Shown here: positions 28,931-39,990 of the stretch, one piece after another
How positions within the stretch are numbered: the stretch's first letter is position 1
How the letters are laid out: each line of letters opens with the position of its first letter
Assembly (NCBI GenBank): GCA_965240325.2
Contig: OZ260671.1
Location: 31,031 to 95,030, forward strand
Origin: Rebecca billardiae RCC1528
Lineage: Eukaryota > Haptophyta
Direction of reading: 5' to 3'
DNA: 64,000 bases
Made by a program: the position numbers and the translations under genes
The notes under the pieces: generated by a model
Databases searched by the model: none
Seen by the model: the letters and a program-made list of their open reading frames with translations, nothing else
What the model was told of the DNA's origin: nothing

Positions 28931-28962
28931 AAAAAAGGCTGGCCAAAAGGCCAGCCTTTTTT
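28931..28962. terminator. Bidirectional terminator between clpC and petD
   Basis: A perfect GC-rich stem, GGCTGGCC (28937-28944) with GGCCAGCC (28949-28956), loop AAAA. It is flanked by six A's on the left and six T's on the right, so it works as an intrinsic terminator on both strands. Confidence 0.95.
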
Positions 28963-28980
28963 ATTTATATTGATTATTGG

Positions 28981-29463
28981 TTAAAAGAACCCTAGAGTTA
29001 GAGCTTGAGAGATAGGCATAGTTGCCCCGATACCTAACCAAATAGCAACAAAAGTACCAACGATAAATGTTAGTGAAGCAATAGGTCGGCGGAAAGGGTT
29101 TTGGAATTTATTTACGTTCTCTAGGAAAGGAACAGTAATAAGTCCTGCTGGAACAGCTGCCATACTTAGAACCCCAAGTAACTTGTTAGGGATAACGCGT
29201 AATAAGTTAAATGTAGGGAAGAAGTACCACTCTGGAAGAATTTCTAAAGGTGTAGCAAACGGGCCAGCTTTTTCACCAAGAGCAGAAGGCTCTAATACTG
29301 AAAGGCCAACGATACAAGCGATTGTACCAAGAATAACTACTGGGAAAACGTAAAGTAGGTCATTAGGCCATGCTGGCTCACCATAGTAGTTGTGACCCAT
29401 ACCTTTTGCAAGCTTAGCACGAAGCTTAGCATCTGTTAAATCTGGTTTTTTTAAGATAGACAT
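28981..29463 (-). CDS. petD: Cytochrome b6f subunit IV
   Basis: Subunit IV completes the quinol-oxidising site of the cytochrome b6f complex. The 160-residue protein has three spans and starts [20 protein letters not shown]. The conserved [21 protein letters not shown] contains the PEWY motif of the Qo site. It is co-transcribed with petB, which ends 51 bases upstream, and AGGAGC lies just ahead of its ATG. Confidence 0.98.
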   Translation of the reverse strand: MSILKKPDLTDAKLRAKLAKGMGHNYYGEPAWPNDLLYVFPVVILGTIACIVGLSVLEPSALGEKAGPFATPLEILPEWYFFPTFNLLRVIPNKLLGVLSMAAVPAGLITVPFLENVNKFQNPFRRPIASLTFIVGTFVAIWLGIGATMPISQALTLGFF

Positions 29464-29514
29464 AAGAGCTCCTTATTTAAATTTTATGTTAGGCTATATT
29501 TGCATACGCTCAAT

Positions 29515-30162
29515 TTATAGAGGTCCTGAGATACCTTGCTTTCTAATCATAAGGAAGTGCGCAAGCATAACAACTGCTGCAAGAGCAGGAAGCACAAAAG
29601 TGTGTAAACTGTAGAAACGTGTTAAAGTTGGTTGACCAACAGCAAGACCACCACGAAGAAGTTGTACAATAGTTCCACCAACTACTGGAACTGCGTCTGG
29701 AACACCCGTTACAATCTTACAAGCCCAGTAACCTACTTGGTCCCAAGGTAGTGAGTAACCAGTTACACCAAATGATACTGTAAGTACTGCAAGAATAACA
29801 CCTGTAACCCAAGTAAGCTCACGTGGCTTTTTGAAACCACCAGTTAAGTAAACTCGGAAAACGTGTAATAACATAGAAAGTACCATCATACTAGCTGACC
29901 AACGGTGAACAGAACGGATTAACCATCCAAAATTTACACTAGTCATTAAGTACTCAACAGAAGCGAATGCATCAGTAACCGTAGGACGGTAGTAGAATGT
30001 CATTGCGAAACCTGTCGCTACCTGAATAATGAAGCAAACAAAAGTAATACCACCTAAGCAGTAGAAAATGTTAACGTGCGGGGGAACATATTTGCTTGAA
30101 ATGTCATCTGCAATAGCTTGAATTTCAAGACGTTCTTCGAACCAATCGTAGACTTTACTCAT
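29515..30162 (-). CDS. petB: Cytochrome b6
   Basis: Cytochrome b6 carries two b haems and a c-type haem in the b6f complex. I choose the ATG at 30162, giving the standard 215 residues starting [20 protein letters not shown]; the open frame runs 22 codons further upstream but that part is not conserved. The haem-ligand His pairs lie in [21 protein letters not shown]-type and [22 protein letters not shown]-type segments. The Cys for the extra haem is in VNIFYCLGG. There is no intron. petD follows. Confidence 0.98.
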   Translation of the reverse strand: MSKVYDWFEERLEIQAIADDISSKYVPPHVNIFYCLGGITFVCFIIQVATGFAMTFYYRPTVTDAFASVEYLMTSVNFGWLIRSVHRWSASMMVLSMLLHVFRVYLTGGFKKPRELTWVTGVILAVLTVSFGVTGYSLPWDQVGYWACKIVTGVPDAVPVVGGTIVQLLRGGLAVGQPTLTRFYSLHTFVLPALAAVVMLAHFLMIRKQGISGPL

Positions 30163-30387
30163 AATAATATAATAATTAAATTTAGATGTAGATCTGTATA
30201 TTTGTAAAAAAAAAGCACTGATAAGCAAATGAAGAAAAAATTCTTCATAAAAGAAATTCTATGTCAGTTATTTATACGACAAAATCACCTAAATTAATTA
30301 TAATTCATAATTAAGGAAAAATAAACTTGGTAAAGCGAAATAGTTTTATACCAGGATTGAATTAATAAATAAATTGTAAAAAATAAT

Positions 30388-31383
30388 ATGAATTATTCGT
30401 TAAGCCTTCAAAATATTGCCGAGAACACAGCATTTCTATCCTTTATGGTTGGAATGGTGTTCGCGTGGGCAAGTTTAATATTTGTAAATAATAAATCTAT
30501 TTTAAAGATTGACTATATCGCTAATATAATCGGCTGTACTACTTTAGCCGGTTTACTTGCGGAACGTTGGATAACAGCACACTATTTTCCTATAAGTAAC
30601 TTATACGAGTCAATGCTTTTTTTAGCATGGGGTCTAAGTTTTGGTAGTTTAGTAATAAGAAGCCAAGTAAAAACACGATTAATTAGTGCAATTGTAACAC
30701 CAATTGTAACGTCTATTATAGCTTTTGCTAGCTTAATTCTACCTGAAGAAATGCAGCAACCGATTCCATTAATTCCAGCCTTAAAATCAAACTGGTTATT
30801 GATGCACGTAAGTGTAATGATGGTAAGTTATGCAACTTTATTAATCGGTTGTTTATTTGCGATAGCTTTTCTAATACTATCACAAGGAAAAGAAGTAATA
30901 CTTCAAGGAAACTCATTAAATAATGTTGGTAAAAATGAACCGCAACCTGTGATGGTAATGAATTTTCAGGCGCAATCAACAAGTATAGCGATACCGCCAG
31001 AAGAAGAAAATGAAAATAGAAAAATACCAAACGAACTAAATGGGGCTGGAAATACAAAATTAATAAACCTACTAGAAAGTTTTGATAACATAAGCTATCG
31101 ATTTATTGGCTTAGGATTTCCATTTTTAACATTAGGAATTATTTCTGGTGCAGTTTGGGCAAACCAAGCCTGGGGATCTTACTGGAGCTGGGACCCGAAA
31201 GAAACATGGGCTTTAATAGCATGGCTTGTTTTTGCAACATATTTACACACTCGTATAAGCAAATCTTGGCAAGGGCGTAAACCTGCATATATTGCAACTC
31301 TAGGGTTTATTACAGTTTGGATTTGCTATTTAGGTGTAAATTTCCTGGGTAAAGGTTTACATAGCTACGGATGGGTTTTATAA
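30388..31383 (+). CDS. ccsA: Cytochrome c biogenesis protein CcsA (Ycf5)
   Basis: CcsA is the haem-delivery membrane protein of the System II cytochrome c assembly pathway. It is needed for cytochrome f and c550, whose genes lie just downstream. The 331-residue protein has about eight spans and the WWD-type motif WGSYWSWDPKETWALIAWLV near residue 260. Conserved His residues lie in LLMHVSVMM, FATYLHTRIS and GKGLHSYGW. Between about residues 170 and 220 is a hydrophilic, poorly conserved stretch rich in Asn and Glu. psbV follows after 145 bases. Confidence 0.96.
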   Translation: MNYSLSLQNIAENTAFLSFMVGMVFAWASLIFVNNKSILKIDYIANIIGCTTLAGLLAERWITAHYFPISNLYESMLFLAWGLSFGSLVIRSQVKTRLISAIVTPIVTSIIAFASLILPEEMQQPIPLIPALKSNWLLMHVSVMMVSYATLLIGCLFAIAFLILSQGKEVILQGNSLNNVGKNEPQPVMVMNFQAQSTSIAIPPEEENENRKIPNELNGAGNTKLINLLESFDNISYRFIGLGFPFLTLGIISGAVWANQAWGSYWSWDPKETWALIAWLVFATYLHTRISKSWQGRKPAYIATLGFITVWICYLGVNFLGKGLHSYGWVL

Positions 31384-31528
31384 GTAAAAAAAGCTGGTCT
31401 TACTAAAAAAGGTTAAAAATTAGTTATAATAATTGAAAGATTTCTCTTAAAAATTAAAGAATTAAATATTTTAGAACCTTATAAATTTAATTTTTTAAAA
31501 GCCCTAATTTTCTGAATAAAAAAAAACT

Positions 31529-32023
31529 ATGTCAAAAAAACACTACTTCGGTTTTATATTAGGCCTATGCGTTTCTTTCTTAAGTTACTCAACGCAACCA
31601 GCGCAAGCTGTAGAGTTAGATGAAGATATTAGAACAGTACCTCTAAACGCAAAAGGGGCAACTACTGTTTTAAGTAATGAGCAAGTTAAGCGTGGAAAGC
31701 GACTTTTCAACACTACTTGTGCAACATGTCACAACGGTGGAATTACTCGAACAAACCCTAACGTAGGTCTAGACCCTGAAGCATTAAGTTTCGCTACGCC
31801 TTCACGTGATAATATTGAAGCGCTTGTTAGTTACATGAAATCTCCAACAACTTATGACGGGTTAGAATCAATTTCAGAGACTCACCCAAGTATTCAAAGT
31901 GCGGACATTTTCCCTAAGATGAGAACTTTAACTGACGAAGACCTTTTCGCTATTTCTGGACACATTCTACTACAACCTAAGGTAGTTTCTGAGAAATGGG
32001 GTGGAGGAAAAATCTACTATTAA
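31529..32023 (+). CDS. psbV: Photosystem II cytochrome c550 (PsbV)
   Basis: PsbV is a lumenal extrinsic subunit that stabilises the oxygen-evolving complex in cyanobacteria and red-lineage algae. The 164-residue precursor has a signal peptide ending near TQPAQA (residue 27). The c-type haem site is CATCH at residues 64-68, with a distal His in SETHPSIQSADIFPKMR. It ends with the conserved SEKWGGGKIYY. Green plants lack it, so it marks the red lineage. Confidence 0.98.
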   Translation: MSKKHYFGFILGLCVSFLSYSTQPAQAVELDEDIRTVPLNAKGATTVLSNEQVKRGKRLFNTTCATCHNGGITRTNPNVGLDPEALSFATPSRDNIEALVSYMKSPTTYDGLESISETHPSIQSADIFPKMRTLTDEDLFAISGHILLQPKVVSEKWGGGKIYY

Positions 32024-32047
32024 AACGTTGAAATTAACGTAAGCTAA

Positions 32048-32080
32048 GCCATTTTATTATAAAAAAAATGATAAAATGGC
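32048..32080 (+). terminator. psbV 3' hairpin
   Basis: GCCATTTTAT (32048-32057) pairs perfectly with ATAAAATGGC (32071-32080), with a 13-base loop. There is no T-tract, so it may protect the message 3' end rather than terminate. Confidence 0.55.
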
Positions 32081-32142
32081 ATTAGGCTATCTATAGCACT
32101 ACGGCCAATAAAGGAACTATATATATTACAAAAGAATAAAAT

Positions 32143-32171
32143 TTGCCAGGAAATAAAAATTTTGCTAAAAT
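32143..32171 (+). promoter_or_regulatory. Candidate promoter of trnfM
   Basis: TTGCCA (32143-32148), a 17-base spacer and TAAAAT (32166-32171), 12 bases before the tRNA. Confidence 0.5.
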
Positions 32172-32182
32172 TCTGACATATC

Positions 32183-32189
32183 TGCGGGA

Positions 32190-32227
<38 letters not shown>

Positions 32228-32256
32228 AGTCAATGGTTCAAATCCATTTCCCGCTA
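32183..32256 (+). tRNA. trnfM(CAU): Initiator tRNA-Met (CAU)
   Basis: A 74-base cloverleaf with an unpaired first position (T1 facing T72) as initiators require. The anticodon stem has three GC pairs (CGGG/CCCG), the anticodon loop is CTCATAA, the T-loop TTCAAAT and the discriminator A. Confidence 0.95.
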
Positions 32257-32407
32257 ATTAGTTGTATTTTACTAGGTATTATTTTACATAATGAAAGAAT
32301 TTGGTTTGAATGAAAAGCAAAATTTAAATTTTTATACTTATGAAATATAGTTTAAATAGAAAAATTTAACTATACTTAAAATAATAAGTAAAACAATTTA
32401 AAAAGTA

Positions 32408-33145
32408 ATGACCTCAGAAACATATGAAACGTTATCTAATGACGTAGAAATGTCTTTTTCCGAACACGTTGAAGAATTTCGACAGAGGCTGTTTTTTTCG
32501 TTCGCCATGTACGTCGTAATATCTCTAGGGTGTTTCTATTTTTTAAATAGCATCGTAGATATTGTAAAAAGCCCTGCTGTTGGAGTAAAATTCTTCCAAT
32601 TTGCACCGGGAGAGTACTTTTTTACTTCTATAAAATTAGTGCTATATTGCGGTCTTGTGCTAAGTAGCCCTTTATTTATTTACCAAATTGTGCTATTTTT
32701 AATACCTGGTATGACTTACCAGGAGCAGAAGATCTTAATTCCCGTTCTTTTAGCATCGTACGTATTATTTGGATTTGGTTTAATATTTTCTTATAAACTA
32801 TTAATACCGAGTGCACTAAAATTCTTCTTACAATATGGAGCAAATGTTGTTGACCCGTTATGGTCGTTTGAACAATATTTTGAATTTTTTTCTTTTTTAG
32901 CATTTACTTGTGGGTTAGGTTTTCAAATCCCTATTGTTCAACTTATACTTTGCCTAACGAACGTTATTAAACCACAAAATTTAGTCGATTCGTGGAGATA
33001 CGTAATTTTAGGCTCAACAATTTTAGCTGCTGTTTTAACACCAACAGTAGACCCTTTAACGCAATTATTCTTGTCGTTAGCTTTTTTAGGCTTATACTTT
33101 ACTGGTTACATTCTATCCTTGGCTATAAAAGGAAACGGAAGGTAA
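32408..33145 (+). CDS. tatC: Twin-arginine translocase subunit TatC
   Basis: TatC is the signal-peptide receptor of the thylakoid twin-arginine protein export pathway. The 245-residue protein has six spans. The N-terminal cytosolic/stromal motif is FSEHVEEFRQRLFFSF (family S-H-L-x-E-L-R-x-R). The block with FLIPGMTYQEQKILIP and the C-terminal SWRYVILGSTILAAVLTPTVDPLTQ are diagnostic. Plastid-encoded tatC is typical of red-lineage plastids. It may serve the folding-dependent export of proteins such as the Rieske subunit. Confidence 0.97.
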   Translation: MTSETYETLSNDVEMSFSEHVEEFRQRLFFSFAMYVVISLGCFYFLNSIVDIVKSPAVGVKFFQFAPGEYFFTSIKLVLYCGLVLSSPLFIYQIVLFLIPGMTYQEQKILIPVLLASYVLFGFGLIFSYKLLIPSALKFFLQYGANVVDPLWSFEQYFEFFSFLAFTCGLGFQIPIVQLILCLTNVIKPQNLVDSWRYVILGSTILAAVLTPTVDPLTQLFLSLAFLGLYFTGYILSLAIKGNGR

Positions 33146-33292
33146 AAAAAAAGGAATAAGTACCGAGCAAAGCAGAATAGGTATTATAATTAATAGTACA
33201 GAAAATTTAAAAAGTTAATTTAAGAGAATATAATAATAGAAACATATTGTGTTTCGGTCTTGAAGTTAATTTTTGCATAATAAACATTAAAG

Positions 33293-34237
33293 ATGAAAAA
33301 TTTATTTACCAAAAAAGCGAATATCATTGTAAGTTCTCTAATGGCTTTTATAAGTTTTTTAATTCCATTTGAGAATTGTTCAGCATTTCCAGTATATGCA
33401 CAGCAAGCATACGCTAGTCCACGTGAAGCTACAGGAAGACTTGTTTGCGCAAACTGTCACCTAGCTCAAAAGCCAGTGGAAATTGAAGCACCAACATCAG
33501 TACTACCAGATACAGTTTTTGAAGCTGTATTAAAAGTTCCATACGCAGATGGCTTAAAGCAAGTACAAGCAAACGGGACAAAAGGTGGGTTAAATGTAGG
33601 TGGGATTGTAATCCTACCTGAAGGTTTCAAACTAGCTCCAAAAGACCGATTATCGGCGGAATTAAAAGCAAAAACGAAAGGTGTATTTATCCAACCATAC
33701 AGTGATGAAAAGCCTAATATCTTAGTAGTAGGTCCTATTCCTGGAGATAACCACCGAGAAATTACTTTCCCAATCCAATCTCCAAACCCTGCCCAAGATA
33801 AGAACACTTTCTTTATCAAGTACCCTATTTATGTAGGGGGTAACAGAGGACGTGGTCAAGTAAACCCAAATGGTGAAAAGACAAACAATACTGTATACGC
33901 TTCATCTTCTGCAGGAAAAGTTCAGTCTATTGAAAAAGACGAAAAAGGACGTTACACAGTAGTTATTAAAACAGATAACAACAATGTGGACGAAAAGATT
34001 CCAGCAGGGTTAGAAGTATCAGTACGTAAAGGGGATTTTGTAAAAGTAGATCAACCTTTAACTTACGATCCTAACGTTGGTGGTTTTGGTCAGAACGAAA
34101 CGGAAATTGTACTGCAAAGTGCAAACCGTGTAATCGCACTTGTTGCATTCTTCTTTACAGTAGTAATGTCACAGACATTCTTCGTATTAAAGAAAAAGCA
34201 ATATGAGAAAGTTCAAGCAGCAGAAATGAACTTCTAA
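33293..34237 (+). CDS. petA: Cytochrome f
   Basis: Cytochrome f passes electrons from the Rieske centre to cytochrome c6 in the lumen. The 314-residue precursor has a signal peptide of about 34 residues, with mature protein near [15 protein letters not shown]. The c-type haem site CANCH is at residues 52-56. A Lys-rich lumenal face and a C-terminal membrane anchor follow ([20 protein letters not shown]). The N-terminal Tyr amine is the usual sixth haem ligand. Confidence 0.98.
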   Translation: MKNLFTKKANIIVSSLMAFISFLIPFENCSAFPVYAQQAYASPREATGRLVCANCHLAQKPVEIEAPTSVLPDTVFEAVLKVPYADGLKQVQANGTKGGLNVGGIVILPEGFKLAPKDRLSAELKAKTKGVFIQPYSDEKPNILVVGPIPGDNHREITFPIQSPNPAQDKNTFFIKYPIYVGGNRGRGQVNPNGEKTNNTVYASSSAGKVQSIEKDEKGRYTVVIKTDNNNVDEKIPAGLEVSVRKGDFVKVDQPLTYDPNVGGFGQNETEIVLQSANRVIALVAFFFTVVMSQTFFVLKKKQYEKVQAAEMNF

Positions 34238-34249
34238 TAAAAAAAAAAT

Positions 34250-34298
34250 GAAAAAATTAATAAAATGAAGCTTAAAACTTCACTTTATTAATTTTTTC
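34250..34298. terminator. Terminator between petA and rps4
   Basis: A 21-base arm (34250-34270) pairs with 34278-34298 except for one position; the loop is 7 bases. A and T runs at its foot let it act on both convergent transcripts. Confidence 0.85.
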
Positions 34299-34300
34299 AA

Positions 34301-34900
34301 TTAAATCTTACGTGAGTAGTACTCAACAACAAGAAGCTCTTTTAAATTAACTCCAACCCAATCACGTTCTACAATACCTTTTAATTTACCAGTCATTGTT
34401 TTTTTATCTAAATCAATATGAGGAGGTACTTGTAATAAAGTGGGTGTCTCGAACGACTTTTTAACGAGTTCTACAGAAGTAGGATTATCTTTAACAGAAA
34501 TAATATCACCTGGCTTACAACTATAGCTAGGAATAGAAACAACGCTATTTTTTATGCATATATGTCCGTGGCGGATTAACTGGCGAGCTGCCGGTATTGT
34601 TGGTGCAAAGCCCATACGGAATACAGTATTATCTAGACGCATTTCAAGCATTTGTAATAAAATCTCACCTGTTGGACCTTTGCAACGTTTAGCAGATTTC
34701 ATATAATTTAAGAGTTGTTTTTCACCAATACCATAATTAAAACGTATTTTTTGTTTCTCTTCTAAACGAATACCATAAGAAGATGTTTTTTTACGAAAAT
34801 TATTACTCTTTACGTTATTGGAGATAGACTTACGTGTAAAGCCAGGTAGTTCACCTAAGCGACGTATTTTTTTTAAGCGTGGACCTAAATATCTAGACAT
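34301..34900 (-). CDS. rps4: 30S ribosomal protein S4
   Basis: S4 is a primary 16S-binding protein, 199 residues. It begins MSRYLGPRLKKIRRLGELPG, and the RNA-binding S4 domain (about 90-150) has RLDNTVFRMGFAPTIPAARQ and RHGHICIKN then SYSCKPGDIISV. The end LLVVEYYSRKI is the conserved family C-terminus. Confidence 0.97.
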   Translation of the reverse strand: MSRYLGPRLKKIRRLGELPGFTRKSISNNVKSNNFRKKTSSYGIRLEEKQKIRFNYGIGEKQLLNYMKSAKRCKGPTGEILLQMLEMRLDNTVFRMGFAPTIPAARQLIRHGHICIKNSVVSIPSYSCKPGDIISVKDNPTSVELVKKSFETPTLLQVPPHIDLDKKTMTGKLKGIVERDWVGVNLKELLVVEYYSRKI

Positions 34901-35051
34901 ATTTATTTATATGTATTTAAAAATTTTTATACTATCAAAGTTATGTACTATGTATATATATTTAAAAAGGGGAATAAAATAAAAACTAAATAAATATATA
35001 CGAATATTCTACCAAAAATTAGAATTAGTTAAAAGTTTTTTTGTAAAAAAC

Positions 35052-35080
35052 TTGACGTAAACTAAATTTTCCAATACTAT
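35052..35080 (+). promoter_or_regulatory. Promoter of trnL(UAG)
   Basis: TTGACG (35052-35057), a 17-base spacer and TACTAT (35075-35080), 15 bases before the tRNA. This is a good bacterial-type promoter. Confidence 0.65.
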
Positions 35081-35095
35081 TGAAGCATATCCAAA

Positions 35096-35178
35096 GCGGC
35101 TGTGGCGGAATTGGTAGACGCGCTAGATTTAGGTTCTAGTAAGCAACCCTTGTGAGAGTTCAAGTCTCTCCAGCCGTA
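35096..35178 (+). tRNA. trnL(UAG): tRNA-Leu (UAG)
   Basis: An 83-base class II tRNA: acceptor GCGGCTG with CAGCCGT, anticodon loop ATTTAGG (anticodon UAG), long variable arm, T-loop TTCAAGT, discriminator A. It reads the CUA codons that are frequent in the photosystem genes. Confidence 0.96.
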
Positions 35179-35256
35179 TAAAGAAGTTTATATTAAAAGA
35201 AATACTCTTAAAAAAAAAGCTAGACCGAAATATCAAATTTTATAAGTATGTACATA

Positions 35257-35328
35257 TGGGATGTACAGGATTTGAACCTGTGACCATCTGCTTGTAAGGC
35301 AGATGCTCTACCACTGAGCTAACATCCC
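35257..35328 (-). tRNA. trnV(UAC): tRNA-Val (UAC)
   Basis: A 72-base cloverleaf on the - strand: acceptor GGGATGT with ACATCCC, anticodon loop CTTACAA (anticodon UAC), T-loop TTCAAAT, discriminator A. No intron. Confidence 0.96.
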
Positions 35329-35387
35329 TATCTAGCTAATAGCTAAGCTATATAAAGATTATGCATCCTTTTTAGGCAAATGTCAAA

Positions 35388-35422
35388 TAAAAAAAAAGAG
35401 GCTTAAAAGAATAAGCCTCTTT
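35388..35422 (-). terminator. psbH terminator
   Basis: On the - strand, AAAGAGGCTTA (35395-35405, + reading) pairs with TAAGCCTCTTT (35412-35422) and is followed by a T run (A's at 35388-35397 on +). It ends the psbB-psbT-psbH unit. Confidence 0.85.
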
Positions 35423-35449
35423 GATGAAAAACATCAAGAAAAGTATTAA

Positions 35450-35650
35450 TTAACCAAGACTCTTCCAATCTACATCAACGTTATCAAGGATTAGTGATGA
35501 GTTGTAAATTTGTAAAATAATGATTAAGAACAGAGCAAACATGAACATGAAGAAAAGCATAATAGGAGCTGTTCCCCATCCTGGAGATACTTTTCCATAT
35601 TCAGAGTTTAGGGGTTTTAAAACATCCCCTAAGCGTGTACGTAGAGCCAT
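35450..35650 (-). CDS. psbH: Photosystem II phosphoprotein-type subunit PsbH
   Basis: A 66-residue single-span subunit near CP47. It begins [20 protein letters not shown] and has [20 protein letters not shown]. It lacks the phosphorylated N-terminal extension of land plants, as in cyanobacteria. It is read after psbB and psbT, with psbN on the opposite strand between. Confidence 0.97.
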   Translation of the reverse strand: MALRTRLGDVLKPLNSEYGKVSPGWGTAPIMLFFMFMFALFLIIILQIYNSSLILDNVDVDWKSLG

Positions 35651-35748
35651 AAATCAATCTCGTTTTTAAAACTATAAATTTTATGCAATAAATCTTGCTT
35701 TTCTATATATAATAATTGGAAATATAGAAATTTTCTAAAGACATAACA

Positions 35749-35880
35749 ATGGAAACAGCAACAATATTAAGTATCTTTATATCAAGCCTACTTATAGGTA
35801 TTACTGGTTACTCCATCTATACATCTTTTGGACCAACCTCAAAGAACTTACGTGACCCATTTGAGGAGCACGAAGACTAA
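35749..35880 (+). CDS. psbN: PsbN, photosystem II assembly factor
   Basis: A 43-residue single-span protein starting [20 protein letters not shown] and ending with the signature [20 protein letters not shown]. It is needed for photosystem II assembly and repair rather than being a subunit. It lies on the + strand between psbT and psbH, the conserved opposite-strand position. Confidence 0.98.
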   Translation: METATILSIFISSLLIGITGYSIYTSFGPTSKNLRDPFEEHED

Positions 35881-35885
35881 AAAAA

Positions 35886-35930
35886 GCAGAAATTAGCGAT
35901 AATTCACTAATTTCTGCTTTTTTTTTTTTT
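35886..35930 (+). terminator. psbN terminator
   Basis: GCAGAAATTAG (35886-35896) pairs with CTAATTTCTGC (35907-35917), followed by a run of about 14 T's. It follows the psbN stop directly. Confidence 0.9.
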
Positions 35931-35933
35931 TAT

Positions 35934-36032
35934 TTACTTCTTAGCAATTCTAGGTGGGTCTCTAAAGAAAATAGCAAAGAAAATCACAACTAAAGTTCCG
36001 ATTAATAAAGTCGAGTATACGATTGCTTCCAC
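35934..36032 (-). CDS. psbT: Photosystem II protein T, GTG start
   Basis: A 32-residue single-span subunit at the photosystem II dimer interface. It reads (M)[18 protein letters not shown] then [13 protein letters not shown], the clear PsbT pattern. The codon at the start is GTG (36032); there is no ATG in frame nearby. GGAG lies a few bases upstream (- strand). It follows psbB by 34 bases. Confidence 0.94.
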   Translation of the reverse strand: MEAIVYSTLLIGTLVVIFFAIFFRDPPRIAKK

Positions 36033-36066
36033 AGGTTATCTCCTAAAATACAAATGTAGATAAAAA

Positions 36067-37596
36067 TTAAACAATACCTTGCTTTTTAGTAGTCTTATCA
36101 CCTAGTTTTTGGAAAGCACCAAATTCTACTTGCTCAACAACCTCAGCACCAATACCAGTGAATACATCACGGAATAATGTACGTCCACCGTGCCATAAGT
36201 GACCTAGGAAGAAGATTAAAGCGAAGTTCGCGTGCCCAAAAGTGTACCAACCACGTGGACTACTTCTAAATACACCATCAGATTCTAAAGTAGTTCTATC
36301 AAACTCAAAAACTTCTCCAAGTTGAGCTTTACGAGCATACTTCTTAACAGTAGGTGCATCTTTAAATACTTGGCCGTTTAATTTACCACCATAGAAACTT
36401 ACAGTAACTCCTACTTGCTCAATACTGTACTTAGATTCAGCACGACGGAATGGGATATCTGCACGAACAACACCATCTTTATCTACAAGAATTACTGGGA
36501 ATGTCTCGAAGAAAGCTGGCATACGACGAACAGTAAGCTCTCGACCGTCTTTATCTTGGAATACAGCATGTCCTAGCCATGCTTCTGCAATACCATCACC
36601 TTTGTTCATAGGGCCTGCACGGAATAGACCACCCTTAGCTGGGTTGTTTCCGATGTAGTCATAGAACGCTAGTTTATCTGGAATTGAAGACCATGCCTCT
36701 GTTAGCGACTTACCTTGACCTAATGAAGACTCAACACGTCTTTCAATTTCTTGTTGGAAGTAACCACTATCCCATTGATAACGAGTAGGACCGAATAGTT
36801 CTACTGGAGTAGTAGCACTACCGTACCACATAGTCCCTGAAGTAACGAAAGCAGCCCAGAATACAGCAGCAATACTACTAGAAAGAACTGTTTCAATATT
36901 ACCCATACGTAAAGCACGGTAAAGTCTTTGTGCTGGACGAACTGTTAAGTGGAAAACTCCTGCAAGGAAACCAAACGCACCTGCTGCAATGTGGTGAGAA
37001 GCAACACCGCCTGGGTTAAATGGGTTGAAACCTTCAGGTCCCCAAGCTGGAGCTACTGGTTGTACTTTACCAGAAATACCAAAAGCATCGGAAACCCAGA
37101 TACCTGGCCCGAAAAGACCAGTACAGTGGAATGCACCAAAACCGAAACATAGTGTTCCAGCAAGGAATAGGTGGATACCGAAGATTTTAGGTAAGTCTAA
37201 TGCAGGCTCACCAGTACGCTCGTCGCGGAAAAGGTCTAGATCCCAGTAAACCCAGTGCCAAATAGCAGCAAGGAAACAAAGACCAGAAAGAATAATGTGT
37301 GAAATTGCTACACCTTCAAAACTCCAAATACCTGGGTTTGAAACACTTTCACCCGTAATACTCCAACCAGCCCAAGAATCTGTAACACCAATTCTAGACA
37401 TGAAAGGCATAACGAACATACCCTGTCTCCACATAGGATTTAGAACAGGGTCTGAAGGATCAAAAACTGCTAGTTCATATAAAGCCATTGATCCAGCCCA
37501 ACCAGAAACAAGAGCTGTGTGCATTAAGTGAACCGAAAGAAGTCGACCCGGATCATTAAGAACAACTGTGTGAACTCGATACCAAGGTAACGCCAT
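36067..37596 (-). CDS. psbB: Photosystem II CP47 core antenna
   Basis: CP47 is the second chlorophyll-binding inner antenna of photosystem II. The 509-residue protein begins [20 protein letters not shown] and has six spans with His pairs that ligate chlorophyll ([38 protein letters not shown]). A long lumenal loop and the end GDKTTKKQ follow. AGGAGT precedes the ATG. It is the first gene of psbB-psbT-psbH. Confidence 0.99.
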   Translation of the reverse strand: MALPWYRVHTVVLNDPGRLLSVHLMHTALVSGWAGSMALYELAVFDPSDPVLNPMWRQGMFVMPFMSRIGVTDSWAGWSITGESVSNPGIWSFEGVAISHIILSGLCFLAAIWHWVYWDLDLFRDERTGEPALDLPKIFGIHLFLAGTLCFGFGAFHCTGLFGPGIWVSDAFGISGKVQPVAPAWGPEGFNPFNPGGVASHHIAAGAFGFLAGVFHLTVRPAQRLYRALRMGNIETVLSSSIAAVFWAAFVTSGTMWYGSATTPVELFGPTRYQWDSGYFQQEIERRVESSLGQGKSLTEAWSSIPDKLAFYDYIGNNPAKGGLFRAGPMNKGDGIAEAWLGHAVFQDKDGRELTVRRMPAFFETFPVILVDKDGVVRADIPFRRAESKYSIEQVGVTVSFYGGKLNGQVFKDAPTVKKYARKAQLGEVFEFDRTTLESDGVFRSSPRGWYTFGHANFALIFFLGHLWHGGRTLFRDVFTGIGAEVVEQVEFGAFQKLGDKTTKKQGIV

Positions 37597-37661
37597 AAAA
37601 ATACTCCTAAAAATTTGTTTTTTATTTAGCTTTCTTACTTTAAATTACTAAATTCATACTC

Positions 37662-37678
37662 CATAGGAAAATCCTATG
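37662..37678 (-). promoter_or_regulatory. Hairpin in the psbB leader
   Basis: CATAGGA and TCCTATG form a 7-bp stem with an AAA loop 66 bases before the psbB start. The rest of the spacer 37597-37837 is AT-rich and shows no gene. Confidence 0.4.
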
Positions 37679-37791
37679 AGATATTACTAATATAGTAAAT
37701 ATTTGTATTTAATTATAATACACATTTTATGATTTGCATGACTTATATTAAATTTATTCAAACTTAACAAATAAAAAATATACGGTCTTAT

Positions 37792-37828
37792 AAAAAAAAA
37801 CACTTGAGTAGAAAAATCTACCCAAGTG
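37792..37828 (-). terminator. rbcS terminator
   Basis: On the - strand, CACTTGGGTAGA pairs with TCTACTCAAGTG (one G-T wobble), loop of 4, followed by nine T's (A's 37792-37800 on +). It stands 9 bases after the rbcS stop. Confidence 0.92.
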
Positions 37829-37837
37829 CGATAAAGC

Positions 37838-38257
37838 TTAGTAACGCTCGTTCTCTGGCTTAGCAACAGCAGCGTAAGACTCAATTGTGTAAGCAATACG
37901 ACGTCCTTCCATTTCTTGACGCACAAGACGGAATCCAGGCTCGTTAGCAGGACGGTTTGCAATAAATGAAAGTGAAGAAGACTCAACACCACGACTGTTG
38001 TCGAAAGCAGTAATCTTTACGTAGTAGTTAGGCTTAGCCTTCTTACAAGCGTTGATTTCGAAAACAACTGCAGCAGTATCTTTCATATCGAAAAGTGGAA
38101 GACCCCACATTTCCCAGTAAGCGTTACGAGGGTGTGGATCATCAGTGTACTCGATAGATATAGCCCATCCTTTGTTCATAGCGAACTGAACTTGCTTTGT
38201 GATTTGATCATCAGTTAAATCAGGAAGAAATGAAAAAGATCCCTGTGTTAGTCTCAT
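37838..38257 (-). CDS. rbcS: Rubisco small subunit, form ID
   Basis: The small subunit of red-type Rubisco, 139 residues, encoded next to rbcL as in all red-lineage plastids. It begins MRLTQGSFSFLPDLTDDQI. DDPHPRNAYWEMWGLPLFD and the C-terminal extension that forms the beta-hairpin barrel of red-type enzymes (SSLSFIANRPANEPGFRLVR, GRRIAYTIESYA) are present. It lies 97 bases after rbcL, with a stem-loop in the gap. Confidence 0.98.
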   Translation of the reverse strand: MRLTQGSFSFLPDLTDDQITKQVQFAMNKGWAISIEYTDDPHPRNAYWEMWGLPLFDMKDTAAVVFEINACKKAKPNYYVKITAFDNSRGVESSSLSFIANRPANEPGFRLVRQEMEGRRIAYTIESYAAVAKPENERY

Positions 38258-38300
38258 TTGAATGCTCCGTGGTTAAAAAAGTTTTTTTTTAGGTTATAAA

Positions 38301-38328
38301 ACTTCCTTAAATTAATATTTAAGGAAGT
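38301..38328 (-). promoter_or_regulatory. Intercistronic stem-loop between rbcL and rbcS
   Basis: ACTTCCTTAAAT (38301-38312) pairs perfectly with ATTTAAGGAAGT (38317-38328), loop of 4. There is no T-tract on the - strand, so it is more likely a processing or 3' stability element, or a weak attenuator, than a full terminator. Confidence 0.6.
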
Positions 38329-38354
38329 AATATTGTCTTTTAGTCTTTTAGATA

Positions 38355-39830
<1,476 letters not shown>

Positions 39831-39990
39831 CTAGATTTAATTAGGTAAAAGTTATTTTTTTTTTATGCCAGGATTGGCTTTATCTGATATCTTCTATTTA
39901 TCACCAAATACTAATACAGTTTTTATTACGTTTTTTATATTTAATATTAGTTTTATTAATGTATTGGAAAAATTATATAGAATAACAGGG

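Noticed and set aside
30163-30228. 22-codon N-terminal extension of petB
   Set aside because: Cytochrome b6 is 215 residues and starts MSKVYDW; the extension is unconserved.
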